NCBI GenBank assembly: GCA_916700875.1
Contig: CAKAKS010000062.1
Coordinates: forward strand, 10,647,960 to 10,711,959
DNA length: 64,000 bases
Direction: 5' to 3'
Origin: Sebastes aleutianus
Lineage: Eukaryota; Chordata; Actinopteri; Perciformes; Sebastidae
The translations under genes and the position numbers were made by a program. The stretch's first letter is position 1, and every line of letters begins with the position of its first letter. Below, piece by piece: positions 26,920 through 36,222 of the stretch. The notes beneath the pieces are model-generated. The model saw nothing but the letters and a program-made list of their open reading frames with translations, was not told the origin of the DNA and searched no databases.

Positions 26920-27992
26920 TCCCCCTCTGAAGAGTTTGCCTCTTGTCAGCTTGGCTATGTATTTAGATTTTTAAGTGATTTAAAATCTAGAGTTTTCAGA
27001 AAACTTTATCAGCCACGTTGGAATAAAGGGCCTTAAAGGTACAGTGTGTAGGATTTGGTGACATCTATTGGTGTGGCTGCAGATTGCAACCGACTGAGTA
27101 CCCCTCCGCTCACTCCTCCCTTTTCAAGACTGCAATAGCGTGAGCCGTCGAGTGCAAAACCGCGGTAACGCCGTTTGCCTCTCTCAGAGGCCATCCTTAC
27201 CATAATAACACTACTTTAGGAACAACGAAAGTCCGACGGCGGCTGGCGGTACCACGGTTTTGCACTCCATGGCTCACATTACCGCAGTTTCAAAAGCATG
27301 TCGGAGAACTACGGTGGCCTTCAGGTTACCTAAAAACGTGAAAGGCTCTCTCTAGAGCCAGTGTTTGGTTTGTCTGTTCTCGGCTACCATAGAAATATGT
27401 AGCAACATGGCAGACTCCGTGAAGAGGACCCGCTCCCTATGCAGATATAAAGGGCTCATTCTAAGCTAACGAAAACACAACAATTCTTAGTTTTAGGTGA
27501 TTATACACTAATGAAAATATAGTTATGAATATTCCATTCCTGCTAATAGATCCTCTGAATGTTACACGCTGTTCCTTTAAGCCTCTTTTGTCTGATTCAT
27601 ACATTTTACTTTTCTTTTCCTACTTTAGGTTTTGTCTTCTCGTCTTTCTCTTCACTGCCTATTAAACATTTGTCCCAATATTGGCGTTATGTCCTGTCCT
27701 CTCTCTCCTCATTTCTCCAATCTCCTTTATGTTGCCATCCCTTCCTCATTATGCTGCTCGTCCCTCCTCTCCCTTTTTTTAATTCAACAAATTTCTTTTA
27801 CTCATTCAGATCCAGATCAGTGTCCTGCAGCCGCCACTCACAGAGGAGCACCAGCAGAGAGTGACGGCTATGATGGAGTCCCTTAACCTACAGACGCCAT
27901 CCGAGAGCTGCAGCCCCAGTCTGCCCAGCAACGTCTTGTATCCCTCACCTGAAGTGAAACACACTCACAAACACACACACACACAGGGCTGA
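795..27992 (+). CDS. mei1: MEI1 (meiotic double-stranded break formation protein 1), 3' half, 11 exons
   Basis: Partial gene: the window holds the C-terminal half, about 546 codons, of a protein that is roughly 1,270 residues in mammals. Exons by GT-AG sites with continuous frame: 795-1026, 1146-1262, 1521-1710, 7415-7531, 11446-11654, 11965-12049, 13980-14164, 20535-20616, 20912-21018, 21710-21841, 27810-27992 (TGA). Every donor phase matches the next acceptor, which strongly supports the model. The protein is leucine-rich and helical, as expected of the ARM/HEAT-like MEI1/PRD1 family, which is needed for SPO11-dependent meiotic break formation. I see no catalytic motif. The name rests on general family resemblance and, mainly, on the neighbours: MEI1-CCDC134-SREBF2 is also the human order. 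The acceptor of the first exon (795) is the least certain. Oddities are a 16-Ser run, a partial exon duplication at 13.3 kb, and a C-terminus coded by a CA repeat. Confidence 0.85.
1451..1511 (+). repeat. (CTGT)n microsatellite forming a MEI1 polypyrimidine tract
   Basis: About a dozen CTGT/GTCT units end ten bases before the acceptor GATTACAG of the exon at 1521, so the repeat itself supplies the pyrimidine-rich tract for that splice site. Confidence 0.9.
2148..2582. mobile_element. Long palindromic MITE (foldback element)
   Basis: Ends are TTAAAGGAATAC... and ...GTATTCCTTTAA. The two arms (about 2185-2345 and 2415-2582) are imperfect reverse complements, for example CACGGTGAACGGAGAATCC against GGATTCTTCGTTCACCGTG. 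The loop is about 70 bp. No coding capacity. Confidence 0.75.
3766..4122. repeat. Interspersed repeat of unassigned family
   Basis: Low-complexity start (CATCCATCCGTCCGTC...) and an internal CAAAGGTCAAGGTCTCTGTGAC block, ending at GGCATATACCCACGAGGCGG next to the hAT element. Recognised as repeat-like from composition; no defined ends. The short open frames here are not genes. Confidence 0.4.
4132..4781. mobile_element. Non-autonomous hAT element with exact 8-bp target duplication
   Basis: Begins CAGGGGTTCTAAACC and ends GGTTGAGAATAGCTG (imperfect inverted repeats). It is flanked on both sides by TTCTAGTT (4124-4131 and 4782-4789). The 8-bp duplication and CAG...CTG ends are diagnostic for hAT. 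No transposase remains. Confidence 0.85.
4790..7414. other. MEI1 intron interior without recognised features
   Basis: AT-rich unique-looking sequence. Short open frames are scattered and lack splice-compatible structure or recognisable protein similarity. Nothing was identified. Confidence 0.5.
7532..10803. other. MEI1 intron, mostly featureless
   Basis: Contains short GT/CA and CTCT-rich tracts (about 9310-9335 and 9450-9600). No coding exon, RNA gene or clear element was seen. Confidence 0.5.
10804..11225. mobile_element. hAT-type non-autonomous element, TAGGGCTGT...ACAGCCCTA family
   Basis: Left end TAGGGCTGTCAATCGATTAA, right end TTAACTTCAACAGCCCTA. The ATTAATCGC-rich interior is shared with 18073-18563. 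The flanking duplication has decayed. Confidence 0.75.
11446..11654 (+). CDS. mei1: MEI1 exon with coding (TCC)n poly-serine run
   Basis: Enters in phase 1 after a good CCCAG acceptor and leaves in phase 0 at CAG|gtacac. Codons 11502-11549 are fifteen TCC and one TCT, giving 16 consecutive serines between an LQTVL segment and a Ser/Pro-rich linker, followed by a helical stretch (LLCCSHLLLSYLITLQHVHS). It is a pure trinucleotide microsatellite inside coding sequence, so its length probably differs between individuals, always by whole codons. Confidence 0.85.
12278..12395 (+). mobile_element. Fragment of the TAGGGATGCAC hAT family
   Basis: TAGGGATGCACAGATTGC, then GGCCGATACTGATACCAGTG; only the left end is recognisable. 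Confidence 0.5.
13246..13416 (+). pseudogene. Truncated duplicate of a MEI1 exon and its upstream intron (pseudo-exon)
   Basis: Bases 13246-13416 repeat 13899-14069 with few changes, including the polypyrimidine tract, the TTTCCAG acceptor and the first ~90 bases of the exon (SYLRLLQALLDADLASAVL, then HQ instead of RL). Homology stops abruptly at 13416, where unrelated intronic sequence begins. There is no donor in phase, and the frame runs into a stop at 13475-13477, so inclusion would truncate the protein. The acceptor is intact, so low-level mis-splicing is possible. Confidence 0.85.
13417..13898 (+). repeat. Intronic duplicate segment B1 (copy of 17309-17807)
   Basis: Nearly identical along its length to 17309-17807 (shared landmarks: a GAGTCATCCAGTGC start, CTGCTGTGCACTGAACTAC, and an AATAAACATGAGTTCAAA end), with one indel cluster near the start. 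It is directly followed by the second copy of the MEI1 exon flank. The order A1-B1-A2-...-B2 is what a tandem duplication of 13899-17807 would give after an internal deletion in the first copy. Confidence 0.85.
13980..14164 (+). CDS. mei1: MEI1 exon, intact copy of a duplicated exon
   Basis: Begins after TTTCCAG; phase 1 in, phase 0 out at CTTCAG|gttgta, a weak but usable donor. Codes for SYLRLLQALLDADLASAVLR and continues to TALSGLLLQ. Its first 90 bases and the preceding 80 bases of intron are repeated 650 bp upstream (see pseudogene entry). This copy is taken as functional because it alone reaches a donor in the right phase for the exon at 20535. Confidence 0.8.
14513..15736. mobile_element. 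CAGGGGTGGAA element interrupted by a later MITE
   Basis: Left end CAGGGGTGGAAGATACTC with a TTTACTTAAGTAAAAGTAG block; right end GAGTAAATGTACTTACTTTCCACCACTG. The outer element was split by the MITE at 14775-15427, so it is the older of the two. Confidence 0.65.
14775..15427 (+). mobile_element. MITE family 'CAGTAGGCAG', copy 1
   Basis: Starts TTAAAGTGGCAGTAGGCAG and ends CTTGCCTACTTCAGCTTTAA (terminal inverted repeats). The interior shares TGTAATTCAAGTGTTCTGAG and GATCAGCGCTGCCTAGTTTGA with three other copies in the window. One of the two internal hairpin arms is missing here. Confidence 0.75.
16059..16728 (+). mobile_element. MITE family 'CAGTAGGCAG', copy 2 (right-truncated)
   Basis: Starts TTAAACCTGCAGTAGGCCG. 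It contains an internal inverted repeat: the arm at about 16300-16435 pairs with about 16500-16640 around a 65-bp loop. The homology ends near GTTAGGAGCACATCAGAG. Confidence 0.75.
17309..17807 (+). repeat. Intronic duplicate segment B2 (right end of the MEI1 tandem duplication unit)
   Basis: Partner of 13417-13898. The end at ...GAGTTCAAA is shared exactly and marks the right boundary of the inferred duplicated unit. No coding potential or terminal inverted repeats were seen, so a mobile element is less likely than a local duplication. Confidence 0.8.
18073..18563. mobile_element. hAT-type element, same family, with exact 8-bp target duplication
   Basis: TAGGGCTTGTCAG...TTTAACAGCCCTA, flanked by ATTCCTAC on both sides (18065-18072 and 18564-18571). 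It has a longer interior than the 10804 copy, including a segment also seen inside the element at 4132 (CATGTCAGTTTTTCCTCGC). Confidence 0.85.
18585..18928. mobile_element. MITE with TTAAAGGAACAGTGTGTAG ends, copy 1
   Basis: Left TTAAAGGAACAGTGTGTAGC, right CTACACACTATTCTTTTAA. Related sequence (AGTGTGTAGGATTTCTACGGTG) continues to about 19045 as a second partial copy. Confidence 0.65.
19050..20534. other. MEI1 intron with pyrimidine-rich stretch
   Basis: 19,930-20,200 is strongly CT-rich. The open frames there are composition artefacts. No exon with matching phase was found between 14164 and 20535. Confidence 0.5.
21030..21068. repeat. (AC)n microsatellite
   Basis: Uninterrupted CA dinucleotides starting ten bases after the donor of the MEI1 exon ending at 21018. 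Confidence 0.95.
22493..22997. mobile_element. DNA transposon remnant with ~23-bp inverted repeats
   Basis: AACTAAACTGCATTCTCAAT at the left pairs with ATTGAGAATGCAGTTTAGTT at the right. The 460-bp interior is non-coding, with repeated TACGTAAC/TACGTCAC motifs. Confidence 0.7.
23690..24110 (+). mobile_element. Degenerate LINE fragment
   Basis: Frames read PNGWLAFRHSRNKST, then after stops SGYYLNLLSKFWKPVKSYKD and NVCSALSRHLVAAGYLFEDD. This resembles the linker between endonuclease and reverse transcriptase in L2/CR1/Rex-like non-LTR retrotransposons. It is broken by stops and lacks reverse transcriptase motifs. Clade not assigned. Confidence 0.5.
24111..26873. other. MEI1 intron, no gene recognised
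   Basis: Mixed AT-rich and CT-rich sequence. A short block at about 24585-24615 is shared with the hAT element at 54160, so old repeat debris is likely. No supportable gene. Confidence 0.45.
26874..26917. repeat. (GT)n microsatellite
   Basis: About 20 uninterrupted GT units in the last MEI1 intron. Confidence 0.95.
27033..27580. mobile_element. MITE with TTAAAGGTACAGTGTGTAG ends, copy 2
   Basis: Left TTAAAGGTACAGTGTGTAGG, right GTTACACGCTGTTCCTTTAA. It shares GGTTTGTCTGTTC- and CTCCCTATGCAGATATAAA-like blocks with the 18585 copy. It lies 230 bp upstream of the last MEI1 exon. Confidence 0.7.
27810..27992 (+). CDS. mei1: MEI1 terminal coding exon
   Basis: Acceptor ACTCATTCAG, phase 0. Reads IQISVLQPPLTEEHQQRVTA and continues to a Ser/Pro-rich end; the last residues, KHTHKHTHTQG, come from an ACACAC microsatellite that runs into the TGA. 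The 3' UTR follows; an AATAAA lies near 28,402. Confidence 0.8.
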   Translation: MQISVLQPPLTEEHQQRVTAMMESLNLQTPSESCSPSLPSNVLYPSPEVKHTHKHTHTQG

Positions 27993-29504
27993 CATAATCA
28001 CACCAATCTCACACCTTCACACATCCTCAAACATGCATCTGTATGTGTCTAAGCTGCAACACATTGCACACCATGAAAGATACCCATTTTGTACTCCAGC
28101 AGAGCGCCTCCATTGATTTTCTCTGGCAATTCATCGAATGTCTTGTGTTGTGCTTTTCACTTAATCTCTTTGAAAGTGTGTTGTACAACACAGGGTTGTA
28201 CTCGTTACTGTATTTCAGTCAGAGTCGGTACTTGAAGGCTCAGTACATCTGTCGTGCTGATTGACTCTAACACACACACACTTTCTTCCTTTCACCCACC
28301 CACACACTCTCGTATACTCAGTCTACGTCTGCTCAGCTTTATGTTAGCTTTATTGGCTACTGGCATATAAAAGCAATATTGTCTCATCACATTAATAGTA
28401 AATAAATACGCAGTGGAACACTGACAGCTGTGATTGAAGGTGAAGCTTCATACAAAAAATATTCTTACGCACTTACAGTATTCAAGTGAAATCTAATTAT
28501 AGTTTCTGTTGAGACTGTTCGCTTTCAAATATAAACTCACACCCACTCACCTACTTTCTGCTTCATCGCTCCTTAACTATTGTCCTCAGGCGTGTTGGAG
28601 ACGTGTCCATCTGTCTGTCTGACTTTACAGTGACAGCAGGCTGATGTTTCGGCAAACAATTTGTTTCATTGTTCATTTATTGTTACATACCTTTAATTCC
28701 TATATACCTTGTTTGTGTTTTCCGTTCTGCTCTTAAAGCAGCACATGAACCTGCCTACATTCCACACCGAAAGAATTAACTGCATGTATTTTTTAAGTAT
28801 TTAGAAGCAGTGTTTAAAAAAGTTGGATAAGCAGTGATCTTTAGTCATTAAAAGATACAAAAAAAAAAAACATTTGTGTTGTTATTATAGGCCTACATCT
28901 GTACTCTAGCTACTTTGTATATGGTATAATACCAATAAGCACACTATACCAGGTTGTCTCTACAACACTGTGCCACCTACAGGACACAATCAGACAAAGA
29001 ACCTCAACTAGAAATTGTGGTCAAGGTGAAACCTACCATTAATGCAGCCATTTATTATTTGGATGGCCTATGGTCTGTTCCATGGATTCTGTAACACGAA
29101 AGTGAAAAGGACACATTTGACTTTATAGAAATGATTCATGTGACACATGAAAATGAAAAACGATCCACAGAAGTCATTGACCTGATCATAGCAGTGATTA
29201 TCTTCACCCCACAACTCAAGCCTCAGCTCTTTTTACTTTGATAGATATGATGATATGTATGGTTTTGTCCCAGTTGTACATTTTCCAGTAGCACTGGAAG
29301 GACTGGTTTCCCATCGGCACCTTCACAACGCTGTCAGTTTGTGATGGTGTGGCATCCTACAGGCAACCGTTGTGTTTGACAGTGATTGTGAGGTGAACAA
29401 GGCCTTGCTGCTCAGGGGTACAGCTGTCGGTGATGTCCTTGGGAGTGTGTCAGTGTCAGGTAAAAGTGAGCAAATATCTTTGATAACTTTTCCTGTAGAG
29501 GATC
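27993..29504. other. MEI1 3' UTR and intergenic DNA
   Basis: Begins as the presumed 3' UTR; an AATAAA at about 28402 may end it. The remainder shows no recognisable gene. Confidence 0.45.
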
Positions 29505-30030
29505 AGAGGACCTATTATGCTTTTGTGCTTTTTCCCTTTCCTTTCCCTTTGTGTTATATAGTTTTGTTGGCATGTAAAAGGTCTGCAAAGTGACAAAGTC
29601 CACACCAAAGGGAGTTACTCTCCCCCACAGAAACACTGATCCTGAACTGCCTGAAACCCCTTGCCTGAATCCAACCTTTTTATTCGTAACATGGTGATGT
29701 CACCAAGTTACACAGTTACATAATACCTGCCTAGCGGCTAGTTTGGCACGCTCTCAAACAAATCTAGTTAGAGCGGAGCTGGAGCGTAGTCTGAAGAGTT
29801 TGGTTCGGTTGACCAATCACAACAGAGTGGGCCAGCTGACCAATCAGAGCAGACTGGGCTTTTCAGGGCGGGGCAGGAGCTCAAACAGAGCGTTTCAGAC
29901 AGAGTGTGAAAAGAACACAGTCGGTATGAGAAAAGTAAACCGTTTTTTGAACATTTAAGCATGTAAACATGTTCTAGTAGAAACCCAAAATACAAGTATG
30001 CGACCTGAAAATTAGCATAATAGGTCCTCT
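29505..30030. mobile_element. Non-autonomous DNA element, AGAGGACCTATTATGC ends
   Basis: Exact 16-bp inverted ends: AGAGGACCTATTATGC (29505-29520) and GCATAATAGGTCCTCT (30015-30030). The interior has two CCAATCA motifs (29814-29850) and no conserved reading frame. Confidence 0.8.
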
Positions 30031-30442
30031 TTAACTATAATATCTATTTATGATGTCTGAATTAAGTTTCATGTATTCCAGGAAGAAAATAAATGTAGTT
30101 GTTTTGTACTAAAGTAAATCTCTTAATTATTTCTCAGGTGGTGATTCAGTCAGACAGGACAAGTGGTCTTCTCTTGTTCATTTAATCTAAAGACAAAGTA
30201 AATTCCTTCTTCACATCACCGAAAAGGTAAGCTCTTTTTTTCCTGCCATTTTATTGAAAATATTTTTCAAAAATGTGGTTTACAAAATGTCAGCTCATCA
30301 TATTTCAGAGGAAACACTCCCATTTTACCAGAAATTATATTACATTTGGGATCATAATGGAGGATAAGAAAATACATTTTTTGTTGAATACTTTATTAAT
30401 TTTAGCTAAAAAAATGTATCCATGAATACATGAGTAAATGTA

Positions 30443-31270
30443 TTAAATCTGCAGTAGGCAGAATGTTTTTGGCATCATTGGGCAAAATTCCATAATAACC
30501 TTTCAGCACATTGTAATTCAAGTGTTCTGAGCGATAACTAGACTTCTGCACCTCCTCATGGCTCTGTGTTCAGGCTTTAGAAAATCTAGCCCGTGACGGG
30601 AGACTTTGGCCAATCACAGGTCATTTCAGAGAGAGAGAGCGTTCCTATTGGCTGTTAATTCAACGGAGGCAGCTGTCAATCACTCATGAACTCTGATCAA
30701 ACGATCAAACTAGGCAGCGCTGATCAAATATGAATCAATATTCTGTTACTGTAATGCCTATTATTCTCCTCAAATGTTTTCAGAAACATCTCGTAGTGTA
30801 CTGTTGTACTGTAAAATGATAAAGTTTGCTCCGGCTGGTGGGCGGTGCTTGGTATTTCCTCAACTGATCTCAACATGGCTGCCGGGTCACAAATGTTCTC
30901 ATTTTACAGCTAAACAGTACACTACAAGATGTTTCTGAAAACATTTGAGGTGAGAAATAGGCATTACAGTAACAGAATATTAATTAATATTTGATCAGCG
31001 CTGCCTAGTTTGACCGTTTGATCGGAGTTCACGAGTGATTGACAGCTGCTCAGAGACGGCAAGGCTCCAGCTCGGCTCTGATTGGTTGTTTTCCTCCGGT
31101 CTGTGAAATCTTGCAGATGCCATTAGAAGCACCGGAAGACACAGAGGCACATGACTTTTTTTCCAGATTACCTGTCTCACACACTACTGTCAGGATATAG
31201 TGACCGTTTTATAAAAATATATTATTTTTTTTTATCATACTTGCTCCATTTCTACTCACTGCTGCTTTAA
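30443..31270 (+). mobile_element. MITE family 'CAGTAGGCAG', copy 3 (most complete)
   Basis: TTAAATCTGCAGTAGGCAGAA at the left, CTACTCACTGCTGCTTTAA at the right: mirror ends. Internal hairpin arms lie at about 30700-30830 and 30890-31020. Best reference copy for the family in this window. Confidence 0.8.
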
Positions 31271-31496
31271 GACACAAACCTTATTTGTGTTTTTTTTATG
31301 GGAGAACTAGCATTGTACTGCAAATCGTTGAAGTATAGAATAAAAAAGCAGTAAAAAAAAAACTTCTGAACATTATTGATGCTTTAGAGTATTTAGAAGA
31401 GACCCCTTCGCTATTTTATTACTGTACTTTTTTTATTAGGTTATAATCATGTTTACATTATGTGCTCTGTTTTCTTAAGAGCCTACTACTTATTAC

Positions 31497-31845
31497 TTGC
31501 CATATTATTGTACATTTTCTACTTTAATATTGTACATTTTCTACTTTAATATTATTGTACATTTTCTACTTTATTATCTACTTTATTATTGTACATTTTC
31601 TACTTTAATATTAATGTACATTTTATACTTTAATTTTATTTTTCTCTATAATATTATCATATTATTGTACATTTTATACTTTAATATTATTTTACATTTT
31701 ATACTTTAACTCTATTTTTCTCTATAATAGTATTATTATATTATTGTACATTTTCTACTTTAATATTATTGTACATTTTCTACTTTAATTCTATTTTTCT
31801 CTATAATATTATTATTATATTAATGTACATTTTCTACTTAAATAT
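31497..31845. repeat. AT-rich minisatellite
   Basis: About a dozen imperfect units of TTGTACATTTTCTACTTTAATATTA (25 bp, with ATTTTATACTT variants). It lies just upstream of the candidate CCDC134 first exon. Confidence 0.8.
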
Positions 31846-31879
31846 AAAAATGTAGAAAATCACAGGAGGGAAACGGAAC

Positions 31880-32271
31880 GCACCCCGCTCCTCTGGCGGT
31901 GTCTCTCCTTAAACCCTCCGTGCGGAAACAACATCCTCCTCCTCCTCCTCCTCCTCCTCCTCGGTTAGCGCCCGCTGGCTGTCATTCGTCCAAGGCAAGC
32001 AAGCCGGTGTGATCGTGGCGCTGGCGGAGTGGAGCAGCGAGAGCCGCATGTAAATGAGCACCTCTCCACCTCCGTGTTGTGTTACCGCCGTCACCTGAGG
32101 ATCTAGAGGAGCACGCTGACCGTCCCTAACCCCCATCATCATCATCAGCGAGCTGACCTTAATCGTCTCGTGTGGAGATTACAAAATAAAGGTCTGACTG
32201 CACTACTTTGGAGCTATAAACGCTGTAATCGCTGCCGTGTGGCGCCGTCGTTTCTCGCTACAACACACACG
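31880..32271 (+). promoter_or_regulatory. ccdc134: Candidate CCDC134 promoter and non-coding first exon
   Basis: A GC-richer island in an AT-rich neighbourhood, with a CCT-repeat tract (about 31934-31961) and several CpGs, ending in a strong donor ACACG|gtgagt at 32271/32272. CCDC134 coding starts about 4 kb downstream just after an acceptor at 36191, so an upstream 5' UTR exon is required. This is the best candidate seen. No ATG is claimed here. Inference only; transcript data would decide. Confidence 0.45.
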
Positions 32272-32730
32272 GTGAGTGATCCAGTGAGTTTTGTGGCTTT
32301 ATCGGCTGGATCACCTGAAGCTGGTCGCTGGCTGCACAGCTGGCTGGATCCATCTGTCGAGGAGCGACTGCAAAACACTTGGTTAATTCCCTTAAGGAAG
32401 GAGGAAACCTTATGTAAATAATTGTGATGTAGTATTGCGGAGTTGATGCATATCACCAGTAGATGTCTTGCATCACAACTTTATACTAAACGCGTTATTA
32501 CTGGCTTAAAATGAACTGAATTAACCCATTATTTGCCAGTAGCAGCTGTTGGGAACCCAGGTCAGGTAGGGTGCATGTAATCAATTAGGCATTCTGTAAT
32601 TGATGGTCCACATGACAGTCTTTATCCAGGCTCTGCCATCATCATCATCACCATTACGCATGTCTGTGGCCGTGCCTCTGCATGAATGATAACAGGAGGA
32701 GAGAGAGAGCCTCAGCAGATGTGAGCAGAG

Positions 32731-32762
<32 letters not shown>
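32731..32762. repeat. (AG)n microsatellite
   Basis: About 16 GA units in the presumed first CCDC134 intron. Confidence 0.9.
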
Positions 32763-32767
<5 letters not shown>

Positions 32768-34189
32768 GATGTGTCAGTCCTTGAACCTCAAACCTTCCCA
32801 CAGCAGGCTGGCAAGCCTGAGGGGGGAATCTGGATCCACTCCTTCTGCACATCCAAGCCGTCTGATAAGCATCTTGCTCACTCCATCCTCCTCAGGAGTC
32901 GCTTATTCCACCTCGAGGGCTAGTTTTGCTTCTTGAAATTAATGTCACAGAGTTGGTTTTGGTTAACAGTTTGAACCGTTTCCTTCTCGGGATTGAACAT
33001 TCTTCTTCTTCCCTGTGGAATTAAGAGAAAATTGCACATATTACATTGCATCGTAGAATATCTGATGCATGTTTTTTCACACCACAGGGAATTTCCAGAG
33101 TGGTGCTATCTTCACGCTTGTGTATGATTAGATATCTGACAAAGCTGGAACCTGGATCTTCCCACACAGGAAATCAAACTTCAGCTTCTCTTGCCACCAT
33201 GGGAGATTGTTGTTGGCAGAGAAGAAAAATCTCCTCCGGCCAAGAGATTTAACGTGGGCTTACACGGCTTCAAGCGAGAACTACACCGCCTTCACACCTC
33301 CCAGCGGCGAACACACCTCGCCCAACTTGAGTGCCACATTGACAGAACAAATCTGAAGCAGGCCCTCCCACCTTGGACGCTGACCATCAGCGGGTCACTC
33401 AGCTGAAAGGGAAATCCATCCAAAAGCACACTTCTGGCAGAGCAGCTGTGTCGCAATAATGGTTCTAGTGAGCTTGGCTGATGTTTCTGTATAAGCATAA
33501 GATTCAAAGGAGCACTTGAGATTCACATTGTAGTGTGTCACTCTGTGTGTAATCTGATCTCAAAACGTTGAGTGCTGTAGGTTTTCCTATGACTTTCTTA
33601 AATGACTGTCCTGTATAATTAGGGTTGCCTGCTTACAGTTAATGGATGCATTTAGACTCTCGTTTCTGTGCTGCCTATGCCACATTAGAGATGATTGATC
33701 CGCTCCTAATGCCCTTCTTGCGCTACTTCTTAAAGTCTCAGCACTTTACCCAATTGCACGGAAACGTTAGCAGCTGCTGGATATATATGTGTTGACTGCA
33801 TTAAATAGTGCTGGCGGCGATAACCTTTCTGCCCATAAATATCTGTCGAGAGCTACATGGCTGAATGCACGGGAGCACACGGGAACATCAAATAGCTCGA
33901 TGAGCCGCTGCCACGGGAGAGACAAGGCCCCCTTTTTTCCCCTTGGCTGTTATCTAGAAATATGGAGGCTTTGGACCAGCACTTTAGGATATTTAGTGCT
34001 GCGTTTTCTCAGGATGCTGGGAAGCTACCCAAAAGATGTTCTCAGAATGCACAAATTGGCCTTAATCGAACATTGTCTTCACTCAGCTGTCTTCGGGAAC
34101 ACTCGTTTCTGCTTACTCTGTAAGAAGAAAAAGTTGTCTTGCTGTTTTATTTTTAAATAAGAGACTTCAGTGACCACAGAGACCACCAC

Positions 34190-34787
34190 TTAAAGCAGCA
34201 GTGGGTAGAAGTGGAGCAAAGATGAGGAAAAAAAGTTATTTTTTATAAAACGGTCACTATATCCTGACAGTAGTGCATGAGACAGGTAATCTGAAAAAAA
34301 ATCATGTGCCTCTGTGTCCTCCGGTGTCCTCCGGTGCTCCTAATGGCATCTGTAAGATTTCACAGATCGGAGGAAAACAACCAATCAGAGCCGAGCTGGA
34401 GCCTTGCCGTCTCTGAGCAGCTGTCAATCAGTCGCGAACTCTGATCAAACGGTCAAACTAGGCAGCGCTGATCAAATATAAATTAATATTCTGTTACTGT
34501 AAGGCCTATTTCTCCCCCCAAATGTTTTCAGAAACATCCCGTAGTGTACTGTTTAGCTGTAAAATGAGAACGTTTGTGACCAGCCATGTTGAGATCAGTT
34601 GAGGAAATACCAAGCACCGCCCACCAGCCGGAGCACACTGAGATGTTCTAAAGCCTGAAAACAGAGCCACGAGGAGGTGCAGAAGTCTAGTTATCTCTCA
34701 GAACACTTGAATTACAATATGCTGAAAAGTTATTACGGAATTTTTGGCCCAATGATGCCAAAAACATTCTGCCTACTGCAGATTTAA
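34190..34787 (-). mobile_element. MITE family 'CAGTAGGCAG', copy 4 (reverse)
   Basis: TTAAAGCAGCAGTGGGTAG at the left and CTGCCTACTGCAGATTTAA at the right, reading as the reverse complement of copy 3, with one internal arm deleted. Confidence 0.8.
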
Positions 34788-36222
34788 GCCAAAGTAGCTG
34801 CAACAAAAAGTCACATTGATAGAATAATATCTTGAGATCTACTCTCTTTGGCCAGTTGCTATGCCGTTGTCATGATGTGCTATAAAAGCAAAGCAGTTGT
34901 GAAACAGGAGGAAGTTTTAGTATGACATGATAGCCGTTGGACCATGTTAACAGCACTCTGAAGAGGGATGCTGCATGTCTTGGAGCATATGCTTTTCTCC
35001 TCAGATTTAAGTGAGATTCTTAAGGGGGTCCATTCAGTCTAAATTAACATTCACACCCGAGTCGTTCGCTCACTTCCCTAGTCCTTCAGACTCAAGAATC
35101 GGCAGCCGGGCAGCTTGTAAAGATTAATTCTGCCGGTGCAGAATCAAGTCCCTGGTGCTCATTATCCTCTTGCACGGGCTCTATCTTGCACTTTCTCTCC
35201 TATCTGCGAGTCCTACCCCTGTGTCTTAGCAGAGGTATGAATGAATGAAATATTCACCAGGAAAGCTGCTATTTCCCGCAGGGTCTCTCCTTCGCACTCC
35301 TCTACCTCCCCCTCCTCCCCTCCAAAGTCTCAACGCCCCTCCGCTCTCACAACCTGACTCTCCATGCATGCCCCTCACACCCACTCAAACCCCACACCTC
35401 TCTGCATCCCTCCTGATAGTATCATTCTGCTAAATTATGCATGAATTATGTGAATTATATCTTGTAGCTTTTCATCAACATTGCCCCCCCCTCCCTCCGG
35501 TTACTTCTGTTTTCTGCTAATGTTTTCTTAAAAATTTGGCTTTCATCAAATTTTCATTTGATGAGGCCCTATTTTTAGCTGTTGTGTTTATCTTCTCCCT
35601 CCTTTTTTCGAATGTATAAAAAGCCTCCGAGGGGGAAAGGAAGTTGCAACTGAATGAAAATGTTGGGGGACGACCACTGCTTTGGGTAGAGAGACCAGGG
35701 GGATGAACGGGGGGGAGAGAGGAGGAGCAGGAACAGAGAGAGAGCGAGAGAGAGTCTGGTACAGAGATTGTAAATGTTCCTCTTGGGGATTTTTGCAAGT
35801 GCCAGACATCAGATGTGTCTTTTAAAAAGGAACATAAGGAGCGCCTCTTCAAACGCCGACTCCCCTCTCGTGTTCCATATTGACCACTTATCCCCAGCGC
35901 GTCTCTCTATTTCACGTATTCCACAAGTATCACGAGAGAGCGAGCCTTTCCAGCAGCTCTGGAGGAAGAAAAATGGCTTCACGAATGAGAAAACTATTTC
36001 AGTGAAAAGCTCAGTGTTTTACAGATGAAAGTGAAATCTCTGTATCAAGAGAAAATGTGTTCAGTGCGACACTCAAAGAATTCAGTTTTTTGAGATGTAC
36101 AGTTTTCCCTCTGTGGCCTTAAACAAGTTGAACAGAGTGCCAGTATTTAGATGTTTAACAATGTGATGCACATCTGTCATCTTTTGTCCAGGAGAGCGCC
36201 TCTCTGCCGACCCCTGCTGACC

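Larger units (their letters stand above)
32272..36191. other. Presumed CCDC134 first intron
   Basis: Apart from the AG repeat and the reversed MITE at 34190, only composition-biased short frames are seen. The acceptor TTTTGTCCAG at 36191 closes it. Confidence 0.4.
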
